Origin: Oscillospiraceae bacterium
GTDB lineage: Bacteria > Bacillota_A > Clostridia > Oscillospirales > Ruminococcaceae
DNA length: 16,554 nt
Assembly: GCA_017829075.1 (NCBI GenBank)
Contig: JAGAJA010000087.1
Coordinates: forward strand, 1 to 16,554
Direction of reading: 5' to 3'
Below, piece by piece: positions 7,133-13,331 of the stretch (its first letter is position 1; each line of letters starts with the position of its first letter). The translations under genes and the position numbers were made by a program. The notes under the pieces were generated by a model. It ran no database searches and was not told the DNA's origin. It was given only the letters and a program-made list of their open reading frames with translations.

Positions 7133-9352
7133 GTGAAAAGAGTAGATTTCAGCAGCGTAATAAAAATCCTGCTCAGCTATCGGAGCCTGAGCAAGAGCTT
7201 TTCGCAGGGCGAGTTTATCGCAGAACTGTTCAGTGCATTCTATGAAAAGAGCGACGCTTCCGCAGACGACGGACAGGTCAGCCGCTGGGTGAACGGAGAT
7301 GAACGCGTCCCCGAGCGCTACGCGGTTTTCTACTTGGAAAACCTTGGAGCGCTTTGTTCGGATATTAGGACGAATATTTTCCCCGTACTTTCCGACCGCT
7401 GGCAGGCTGTCAATGAAATTCGCAATTTAGTACTTTACGACACCGGAATTTCTGAAAACAAGAAATCCGAACTGCTCTGCAGACTGAATCCCGACAACGA
7501 TTATTCGTGCGCGGAGTTCACCGCAAAAGTCCTGCTGTTCGCTATTCAGCGCGGAATTACTGACCTACGGAAGTACTCCGAGAGCGCTTCGCCCGTACTT
7601 TCCGGAATGGTGTTCGGCTGTGATGTACCGAAAGTCTGCCCGCACTTCTGCGGCAGGGAAAACGAACTGCAAGAACTCCACGATCTGCTCACCGGAAATG
7701 GTAAGGTGTTCGTCAGCGGAATCGCCGGAATGGGCAAAACAGAGCTTGTCAAAGCCTACGCAAAGGCACACAAGAAGGACTACACGAACATCTTATTTCT
7801 GAACTTTCGCAGTAGTCTTGCCGAAACAATCACCGCGCCGGTTTTCGCCGGAGATGGCGGACTGATGACGGTTTCCGACCGCTATTCTAATCACCTCCGC
7901 TTGCTGAAAACACTGTCGTACAGCACACTTATTATAATAGACGGCTTTGACACGGTCGCCGCCGAAGAACCCGATCTTGCCGAGATAATGCGGCTTCGCT
8001 GCCGGGTGCTTTTCACCACAAGGAGCAGCTTTGAAAACAGCGCGGTACTGAACCTCGCAGAACTGTCTGAGGAAAACGCGCTTTTTCTTTTTTCAGCATT
8101 TTTCACCCGTGCCGAAATGGAACGCGAAACCGTCACCGAAATAATCCGCACCATTCATTCCCACACCCTTGCGATAGAGCTTGCCGCAAGGCTATTACAG
8201 CGCAGTTTCATCAAGCCGAGCGAGCTTTTAGGGAAGCTGAAAAGCGGTTTCGGAAACCCCGACACCTCCGACAAAATCCGTTTCACGAAAGACGGGACGG
8301 CATTCAGCGACACCTACCACAACCACATAAGAACGCTGTTCGCGCTGGGAAATCTCTGCGATGAGGACAAATATGTAATGCGCTGTCTGAGTTTCGTTCC
8401 CGAACGCGGAATCGACGTACGGAACTTTGCGCTGATGGCGCAGCTTGCGACAATGAACAGCATAAACGACCTAGCGGAATATGGCTATATCCGCAGTTTT
8501 GAAACTGACGATTTCACGATTTCGCTGCACCCGATGATTCGCGACATCACCGTCACAGACTTGCAGCCAACATTCACGAACTGCAATCGGCTGATGAATT
8601 CCGTTAAAATGATCTGTGATTTTCATGGAAAGCTAGTACCGAATTTTCAGCTTTTCACGGATATTCTGGACGGCATAATGACCTATATTGCCGCCGATTC
8701 TCCCGAGTTTATCCAGTTCGCCGAGGACGCTTTCACATACGTTTTTCAGCACAGCACCGAGGCTCTCTGCGAAAAAATCCTTGCAAGGCTTGAAGCCTGC
8801 GACGGTCTTTCCGCTAACGACAAAGCCCTGCTTTGCGACTTCCGCGCGCAGATTTTGCGGATTTACAAAAAGGACAACCGTTCGGCACTTGAGCAGGAAA
8901 AGCAGGCGCTGTCGCTTTGCGCCGACCTTGACAGCCCGCTTTACATCAATCTTTGCAACAATCTCGGCAGTCTGTATATGGAAAATGGCGACCTTTACAA
9001 CGCCGAGAAATACATAAATATCGGCTTTGCGCTGCTCGAAAACCGCGGCGTTATAAATCAGGATTACATTTCCGGACATCTGGTGAAAGGCTGGCTACTG
9101 TGCCGACTAGACCGAATCGAAGAAGCCGCAGCGCTGCTCACAAAGTGCTGTGAAATACTGCGCGAAAACAGCGCGCTATGTTCGGAAAGCAGTGCGATCT
9201 GCTTTGAAAATGCGGCGGTACTCTGCCAGAAAAAGAACCGCGCCGATTACGCAGAAATGCTGTTCCGGTGCGCTTTTGAAATTTTCTGCGCGCTCCCCAA
9301 TCGCGAACTGTACGAAGATGAAATCGCGCGGCTTAGGTTAGTCCTTGAATAA
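7133..9352 (+). CDS. STAND/NB-ARC ATPase with N-terminal HTH-like and C-terminal TPR-like regions, 739 aa
   Basis: Signal-transduction ATPase that probably oligomerises on sensing a trigger. Start GTG 7133 is chosen because AAAGGTG (7121-7127) lies five bases before it; TTG 7118 lacks a good ribosome site. Residues 1-165 are an unassigned effector or DNA-binding region containing QVSRWVNGDERVP (48-60), which looks like a helix-turn-helix turn. The NB-ARC core follows: CGRENELQEL (173-182), Walker A GIAGMGKT (196-203), Walker B LIIIDGFD (266-273), sensor RVLFTTR (291-297), GLPL-like HTLAIELA (344-351) and MHD-like HPMIRD (466-471). The C-terminus (about 540-739) is helical and TPR-like, the usual ligand-sensing part. 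It is the element's only cargo gene and the only element gene on the plus strand. The architecture fits a phage-defence STAND protein or an element regulator; neither is shown. Confidence 0.88.
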   Translation: MKRVDFSSVIKILLSYRSLSKSFSQGEFIAELFSAFYEKSDASADDGQVSRWVNGDERVPERYAVFYLENLGALCSDIRTNIFPVLSDRWQAVNEIRNLVLYDTGISENKKSELLCRLNPDNDYSCAEFTAKVLLFAIQRGITDLRKYSESASPVLSGMVFGCDVPKVCPHFCGRENELQELHDLLTGNGKVFVSGIAGMGKTELVKAYAKAHKKDYTNILFLNFRSSLAETITAPVFAGDGGLMTVSDRYSNHLRLLKTLSYSTLIIIDGFDTVAAEEPDLAEIMRLRCRVLFTTRSSFENSAVLNLAELSEENALFLFSAFFTRAEMERETVTEIIRTIHSHTLAIELAARLLQRSFIKPSELLGKLKSGFGNPDTSDKIRFTKDGTAFSDTYHNHIRTLFALGNLCDEDKYVMRCLSFVPERGIDVRNFALMAQLATMNSINDLAEYGYIRSFETDDFTISLHPMIRDITVTDLQPTFTNCNRLMNSVKMICDFHGKLVPNFQLFTDILDGIMTYIAADSPEFIQFAEDAFTYVFQHSTEALCEKILARLEACDGLSANDKALLCDFRAQILRIYKKDNRSALEQEKQALSLCADLDSPLYINLCNNLGSLYMENGDLYNAEKYINIGFALLENRGVINQDYISGHLVKGWLLCRLDRIEEAAALLTKCCEILRENSALCSESSAICFENAAVLCQKKNRADYAEMLFRCAFEIFCALPNRELYEDEIARLRLVLE

Positions 9353-10243
9353 TCACCATTCATATTCGTATTCATCTTCCTCGTAGTATTCCGTGTTGTT
9401 TACGCGCTCCAGTTCGGCTTCAATGCCTTTTTTCGTGAACATATCTCCGAGCCTGCTTCCCCTGACGGAAACAGGCTTTCCGTTTTTGTCCGTGTATCCG
9501 GGGTGACGGTAGGAAATTGTACTGCCTGCGATTCTGCATTCAACTCCGTAATCCTCATTCAGCGAACGGATCACATCGTCAAAACTCCGATTCTTTTCAA
9601 GGGAGATTTCATACCGGATAACTTCGCGCAGTTCGTCCTTGAAGCTGTGTTTTCCGAGTTTTTTCATCTGTGATTCAGCCTGAGTTCTGCGTTCGGCAGA
9701 GCCGTAAAAATTCTCGCGGACTGAGTGTACAAGCCCGTTGGCTTCGCATTGCTTCCCGAAATATTCGGACATCTCGAAAAGCTCTTTTCTTCCGCGACGA
9801 AATGATTTTCCCGTCTGCATATTGCAGTTGCTGACCAGAAAATGCGCGTGAATATGCTGTGTGTCGGTGTGTACCGCGAACAGCACCTGAAAGCCCTTTT
9901 TGTAGAAAAACTCATTCGCAAACTGCCGAGCGATTTTGTATGCAAGTTCGTATGTAAGGCGGTCGTTGTCGTCCGGGTGGAATGAAATCGCCAGCTTGTG
10001 CGCAAGTATCGTGTCTGGCTTAAGGCGGCTGTACGGCTTGCCGTTCAGCTTTCGCGTAACAAGAACATTGTTCGCGAAATTGTCGCGATCGCAGCCGAAC
10101 GCATTGTAGAGGTTCGGCTCGGTCTTTTTTATCCCGCTGCGGATCTGGTCGGGGCGTTTTCCGAGAATGTACGCTGACGCCGATTTCAACTGTCCGACCG
10201 CCTTGCAGGGCGAAAATTTGACGTTCACGTTTCCGAATGCCAT
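9353..10243 (-). CDS. Short relaxase / mobilization nuclease (MobP-like), 296 aa
   Basis: Nicks the element's oriT and leads the strand during conjugative mobilization. The start is ATG 10243 inside the 3' end of mobC (19-base overlap); the open frame runs far upstream, but that part is only mobC and non-coding DNA read in another frame. The histidine triad lies in HTDTQHIHAHF (125-135; H125, H130, H132, H134 candidates), after a helix ending KKGFQVLFAV as in Relaxase family PF03432. The probable nicking tyrosine is Y25 in SASAYILGK. Full relaxases usually have 400 or more residues; this one lacks a long C-terminal primase or helicase part and ends in an acidic, tyrosine-rich tail (YYEEDEYEYEW). 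Its stop codon abuts the STAND stop codon with no base between them. Confidence 0.88.
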   Translation of the reverse strand: MAFGNVNVKFSPCKAVGQLKSASAYILGKRPDQIRSGIKKTEPNLYNAFGCDRDNFANNVLVTRKLNGKPYSRLKPDTILAHKLAISFHPDDNDRLTYELAYKIARQFANEFFYKKGFQVLFAVHTDTQHIHAHFLVSNCNMQTGKSFRRGRKELFEMSEYFGKQCEANGLVHSVRENFYGSAERRTQAESQMKKLGKHSFKDELREVIRYEISLEKNRSFDDVIRSLNEDYGVECRIAGSTISYRHPGYTDKNGKPVSVRGSRLGDMFTKKGIEAELERVNNTEYYEEDEYEYEW

Positions 10244-10611
10244 TCGCCAGCCTCCACAACATACATATCCACGATTGGCTTTTCGATGAACGATTGCAGG
10301 CTTTCCATGACGCTGTAATATTGTTTCTGGAACGCTGGAATTTTGTCTGCGGCTTCGTGAAAATATCCGCAGTTCGCAAGATAGGCTATCTGATTCAAGT
10401 TGTTTCCGGTCATCTGGAGTTCGTGAAAAATTGCCTTTATCGTGTTGTTGAACTGATAGATCTTCACGTCGGATTTGTCGAGGATCTTCAGCAGGAATTC
10501 CGTTTTGTTCAATCCGCTGGCTTTCTGCTTTTGGTTCCACCGCGAAAGCTCTTTTTCGGTGACCCGAAATGAAAGCTGGTGCGAACGGACGCGGTTGTTT
10601 GTGGTACTCAT
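10225..10611 (-). CDS. mobC: MobC-like relaxosome accessory protein, 128 aa
   Basis: Binds oriT and helps the relaxase open it. The start is ATG 10611 with AAAGGAG eight bases upstream. The N-terminal part (HQLSFRVTEKELSRWN ... GLNKTEFLL, about 11-41) fits a ribbon-helix-helix DNA-binding fold. MTGNNLNQIAYLAN (67-80) is the hallmark of the MobC family, where GNNLNQIA is conserved. The length is normal. It overlaps the relaxase start by 19 bases, so the two are probably translationally coupled. The structured non-coding region at its 5' side is the likely binding target. Confidence 0.88.
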   Translation of the reverse strand: MSTTNNRVRSHQLSFRVTEKELSRWNQKQKASGLNKTEFLLKILDKSDVKIYQFNNTIKAIFHELQMTGNNLNQIAYLANCGYFHEAADKIPAFQKQYYSVMESLQSFIEKPIVDMYVVEAGEWHSET

Positions 10612-10991
10612 GTAACTTGCTCCTTTCTATGGATTGAGTTTTGTTTTGTGACCCGCCCGGGGGTCTCGGGGGCGCAGCCCCTGAGCAGGTAGACAGTCGG
10701 CGTCTAGCCAACTGTACTACCTGCCTATCCCCACAACGAGCCGAATTTGGCTAGATGAGCAGGCCCTCCATTGTGGGGATTCGCGTCCCCGACGGCGGAG
10801 GGAACCTGCGAAAAATCCAGTCATGCAATCCGCCGTCGGACGCTCACGCACTGTGGCTTAGGGTCGTTTTCGTGTGACGTCATGCTGACTGCATTTTGGC
10901 GTCAAAGTGAAGCATATGACTTTTAAGCGGCTTTTCATGTGACTTTATTCTTTGGCGAAAGTGATTTCTAAATTGCTGAAAAAGAAATTGT
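10612..10991. other. 380-base non-coding region, probable oriT with clustered hairpins
   Basis: No gene is seen. Adjoining palindromes fill 10665-10839: GGGGC/GCCCC (10669-10673 with 10677-10681), GCAGGTAG/CTACCTGC (10685-10692 with 10717-10724, plus inner pairing AGT/ACT and GGC/GCC), ATCCCCACAA/TTGTGGGGAT (10727-10736 with 10771-10780) and an 11-base stem (10789-10799 with 10829-10839). The flank 10871-10946 carries repeated TGAC/GTCA words. It lies directly upstream of mobC and the relaxase, where oriT is expected. The nic site is not identified. A structured RNA or single-strand origin is also possible. Confidence 0.55.
10913..10946. repeat. Paired direct repeats CATNTGACTTT (iteron-like)
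   Basis: CATATGACTTT (10913-10923) and CATGTGACTTT (10936-10946) are spaced 23 bases start to start. The related words TGTGACGTCA (10873-10882) and GGCGTCA (10898-10904) lie just before. The spacing of about two helical turns and the position beside an RHH gene suggest binding sites for the RHH protein or MobC, for example a parC-like centromere. Confidence 0.4.
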
Positions 10992-11360
10992 TTATCCGTC
11001 TATAAAGTCCCAGTCTACATTGTCGGTGTGGGATTCTTCGGGCGGTGCAGTTTTGCCGGGATTTGTTCCGATGAGATTCAGTAGATATGATGTCAGAAAT
11101 GTGGGCAATCCCTTTTCCAGAGCCTGTTCCACCGCTTCAACGATACGCTGAACGAACATTTTCTCACGCTCGCGGCTCTCGAAAAACGGGTCGGACTCCG
11201 TGCGTTTCTGCCGTTCAAAAAAGTCGCATACCGCAAGAGTAATTGCGTGATTTATCGACTTGTATTTCTTTTTGTCGAGGTTCTGCAAATACTCCCACGA
11301 CGTTTGCTGTTCAGGTTTGGAGAGATTGAAACGGAGTGTTGTGCTTTTGATTCTGCCCAA
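10992..11360 (-). CDS. Small DNA-binding protein, ParR-like or RHH, 122 aa
   Basis: Probable adaptor that binds a centromere-like site and works with the ParM-like ATPase encoded immediately upstream. The frame opens at GTG 11369, overlapping the parM-like stop (GTGA), but the ribosome site AGAGGTG (11373-11367) covers that GTG. TTG 11360 lies eight bases after AGAGG and is the better start. The N-terminus (GRIKSTTLRFNLSKPEQQTSWEYL) begins with a short basic beta-like strand, then helices and KSINHAITLAVCDFF, which fits a ribbon-helix-helix fold. A charged helix follows, and the tail is acidic (DNVDWDFIDG), as in ParR-type adaptors where the C-terminus contacts the filament. The family assignment rests mainly on position and size; a third relaxosome factor is the alternative. 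Confidence 0.65.
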   Translation of the reverse strand: MGRIKSTTLRFNLSKPEQQTSWEYLQNLDKKKYKSINHAITLAVCDFFERQKRTESDPFFESREREKMFVQRIVEAVEQALEKGLPTFLTSYLLNLIGTNPGKTAPPEESHTDNVDWDFIDG

Positions 11361-11365
11361 GTTGT

Positions 11366-12280
11366 TCACCTCTGTTTCTGGATTTTTTCAAGCGCGAGGG
11401 TTTCGTAGCCTTTCGCAGTTGCACATATATCCGAGATGATTGAAATCCGGTCGCTTGGCGGAACGAAATTTCTGAAAATACAGCTCCCGCCGCCCGCGAC
11501 ATACAGCCGCATGAGTTCCGGATTGTACTCATATTTGCGAAGCGCGTCGAGGATTTCAGCGCTGTATTCTCTGGCGGCGCTGCAAATACACGCGAGGTAT
11601 TTTTCGCTGATGTCCGCCTTACCATACCGGAGCACGCTCTCAATAATGCTCTCGTCAATCTTCGTCCCGAACCTGTCCATAACGGCATTTGCGGCGCGGA
11701 TAACGCACTGATTCACACCGAGTTTTTCCGTCCAGCATTTGCTTGCAACGGGACGCGAGTTGGTTATGTACATGATGTTCATGGTGCCGTTTCCGATGTC
11801 CGCGAGCATATTCACTCCGCGCATTTCTGAGAGCCTGTCGATTACGGCGGTGTAGCCCTGCGGGAACACCGAACAGCCGACAAAACGCAGCTTGTACAGC
11901 CGGTCGTTGAACTCAAATTCAACGCGCTCGTTTCGCATGAGGTAGTTCGTGAATTCCCTGCGCTGCGACTTTACCCAAGTTAGCGGGAGTCCTGCGGCAA
12001 GGTAAACATCTGCCTCGGAAATCCCGGCGCGCCTGAATTCCTTTGCTGAACCCATGAGCGTGAGCAAATAGTAGTCGTTGTCGCCCGACTTGTCCGAAAT
12101 GAACGCCTTGTGACCCTCCCCGCAGCTGTAATACATTCCATCGCAGCGGAGAATGTTCGAGCCGAACACCGGGCGGGTGGTTGACGGAATTACGCCTGTG
12201 GGCGTGATGGTGTTCGCGGTTTTGATATTTCCGTAGCCGTGATCTATTCCGATGATTTTGATGTTGTTAAGTGTTTTCAT
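11366..12280 (-). CDS. ParM/StbA-like actin-family ATPase, 304 aa
   Basis: Filament-forming ATPase of the actin-like plasmid segregation family. The start is ATG 12280 with GGAGG six bases upstream, inside the end of the preceding small gene. Phosphate-1 motif IGIDHGYGNIK (10-20), phosphate-2 motif DIGNGTMN (161-168) and adenosine motif VAGGGSCIFRNF (261-272) appear in the order and spacing of the ParM/Alp family, and the length is normal. It overlaps the RHH gene downstream and the TnpW-like gene upstream, forming one transcription unit. A partition motor in an element with no visible replication gene suggests maintenance of an excised circle, or another role in mobilization. Partition genes of this kind are known from other integrative elements. 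Confidence 0.85.
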   Translation of the reverse strand: MKTLNNIKIIGIDHGYGNIKTANTITPTGVIPSTTRPVFGSNILRCDGMYYSCGEGHKAFISDKSGDNDYYLLTLMGSAKEFRRAGISEADVYLAAGLPLTWVKSQRREFTNYLMRNERVEFEFNDRLYKLRFVGCSVFPQGYTAVIDRLSEMRGVNMLADIGNGTMNIMYITNSRPVASKCWTEKLGVNQCVIRAANAVMDRFGTKIDESIIESVLRYGKADISEKYLACICSAAREYSAEILDALRKYEYNPELMRLYVAGGGSCIFRNFVPPSDRISIISDICATAKGYETLALEKIQKQR

Positions 12281-12443
12281 GTTTGTCCTCCATGATTTCT
12301 GCGGGTCTTTCCAGCAGCTGCATGATGAGTTGCTCGGAAGTTTTCTGCGCAGACTGATTACTGTACGAGGTTACAATGAACTTTGTGCCGCCGATGTCCT
12401 CCTCGTACTGTTCGTCTAATCGGCGGTAGTTGTTTTCTTCCAT
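12267..12443 (-). CDS. TnpW-like small protein, 58 aa
   Basis: Small transposon-linked protein of unknown role. ATG 12443 is chosen over an upstream GTG at 12482 because AGAGGG lies six to seven bases before it. The middle (EEDIGGTKFIVTSYSNQSAQKTSEQLIMQLLE) has the IGxTxYxVxxxFSxxxxETxxxKIxRL pattern that I associate with TnpW of Tn4451-like transposons (PF14202). It is the first gene of the run and overlaps the ParM-like gene by 14 bases, so coupled translation is likely. The match is from memory of the pattern and is moderate. Confidence 0.55.
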   Translation of the reverse strand: MEENNYRRLDEQYEEDIGGTKFIVTSYSNQSAQKTSEQLIMQLLERPAEIMEDKHENT

Positions 12444-12592
12444 GAGTTTCCCTCTGATCGATATATTTCGCCTTTCTGCCACCGCGGTGATTGCACTTTC
12501 GGCGATGTGTTTATTCTACTTTATTTTATCTGAAAACTCATTGATGGGACGTTGACGGGAAGTTGAGAAGTTTGAGCTGATAATTAAATCTA
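12444..12592. other. Non-coding right end of the mobile element
   Basis: No gene is seen. It holds near-identical ten-base words GGGACGTTGA (12546-12555) and GGGAAGTTGA (12557-12566), then GAAGTTTGA (12568-12576), repeating every 11 bases or so. These may be protein-binding repeats for the recombinase or for control of the tnpW-parM run. TCTAGAG at 12589-12595 repeats a word from the left end. A clear promoter for the element operon was not found; TAGAAT on the minus strand near 12515 has no good -35 box. Confidence 0.4.
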
Positions 12593-12632
12593 GAGATAGA
12601 AAAACGGCTCTATCCAGTAGGACAGAACCGTT
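12593..12632 (-). terminator. Intrinsic terminator of the ABC transporter operon
   Basis: A 13-position stem with two mismatches (12603-12615 with 12620-12632, loop AGTA) begins about 55 bases past the ATPase stop codon. Read on the minus strand, it is followed by TTTTTCTAT, a T-rich tract. Confidence 0.75.
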
Positions 12633-12643
12633 ATTATATTGTA
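12633..12643. repeat. Candidate right attachment repeat
   Basis: ATTATATTGTA matches 5207-5217 exactly. It lies directly beside the terminator stem, between the ATPase stop codon and the last element gene. An AT-rich 11-mer can recur by chance, so this is tentative. Confidence 0.3.
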
Positions 12644-12686
12644 TTTTTCTTGTCGGCGTGATGATATTATCAAAAACAAAACAATA

Positions 12687-13331
12687 TTATTTTATTTGCG
12701 ATAATGTGCCTTTGTCCATTTCAAAAACGCAGTCGCAAAGTATCTGTATATCTTCAGTTGAATGTGACGCAATTAGAATCGTTTTTCCCTCGGCTTTCAA
12801 ATCGAGCAGATATCTCCGCATATCCTCAACTCCGCTCTTGTCAAGACCGTTCATAGGCTCGTCGAGGATAAGTATGTCCGGATCTTCCATGATCGCCTGT
12901 GCAAGCCCAAGCCGCTGGCGCATTCCAAGCGAGTATCTGCCGACGTGCTTTTTGCTGTCCGGGTCAAGACCAACGCTTTTTATTGCGCTGCGTATCGCCT
13001 GCTTATCTGCCCTGCCGCTTATATCTGCAAGGAATTTCAAATTGTTGTATGCGCTGAACGATGATAAAAAACCGGGAGTTTCAATGATAACACCCACGCT
13101 TTCCGGTATCTCTACATCCTTGCCTATCGTTTTTCCGTTTACTTTAATTTCCCCGGATGTCAGCGGCATAAGCCCGCAGATACATTTCATCAGTACGGTT
13201 TTGCCGCTGCCGTTTCTGCCTATAAGTCCGCATATAGTTCCCGCGCTGACTTTAAGGTCAACATGTTTAAGCGCAAGATTGTCCTTAAACTGCTTGCAGG
13301 CGTTTTCTGCCTCAATAGCATAGTCTGTCAT
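12687..13331 (-). CDS. ABC transporter ATP-binding protein (BcrA/LanF-like), 214 aa
   Basis: Hydrolyses ATP to drive the two permeases encoded just upstream. The start is ATG 13331, overlapping the permease stop (ATGA), with GGAGG just ahead; a longer frame has no comparable site. Walker A is GRNGSGKT (about 36-43). The Q-loop region reads IIETPGF, the form usual in bacitracin/lantibiotic-immunity ATPases, where Glu replaces Gln. Signature YSLGMRQRLGLAQA, Walker B ILILDEPMNGLD and switch histidine ASHS are all present. At 214 aa it is compact and lacks a C-terminal regulatory extension. It is the last gene of a four-gene operon and is followed by a terminator. The substrate is unknown; peptide antibiotic export or immunity is inferred from the subfamily. 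Confidence 0.92.
   Translation of the reverse strand: MTDYAIEAENACKQFKDNLALKHVDLKVSAGTICGLIGRNGSGKTVLMKCICGLMPLTSGEIKVNGKTIGKDVEIPESVGVIIETPGFLSSFSAYNNLKFLADISGRADKQAIRSAIKSVGLDPDSKKHVGRYSLGMRQRLGLAQAIMEDPDILILDEPMNGLDKSGVEDMRRYLLDLKAEGKTILIASHSTEDIQILCDCVFEMDKGTLSQIK

Larger units (their letters stand above)
5207..12643. mobile_element. Integrative and mobilizable element (about 7.4 kb)
   Basis: The segment holds a large serine recombinase at its left end, a STAND ATPase, relaxase, MobC, a structured non-coding region, an RHH protein, a ParM-like ATPase and a TnpW-like small protein, flanked by ordinary chromosomal genes with their own promoter (left) and terminator (right). The limits used are the 11-base direct repeat ATTATATTGTA at 5207-5217 and 12633-12643, so they are tentative; a second candidate pair is TCTAGAG at 5238-5244 and 12589-12595. 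There is no replication initiator, coupling protein or secretion ATPase, so it would need a helper for transfer. Gene content resembles Tn4451-like mobilizable transposons. Confidence 0.75.

Noticed and set aside
10244..10711. 156-residue N-terminal extension of the relaxase frame
   Set aside because: It overlaps the whole of mobC in another frame, is rich in Arg/Pro/Ser as in shadow frames, and relaxase similarity starts at ATG 10243.
10685..10724. tRNA-like fold in the oriT region
   Set aside because: On the minus strand AGTTGGCTAGA resembles a D-loop, but there is no acceptor stem, anticodon arm or T-loop (TTCRA) in register; it is a plain palindrome.
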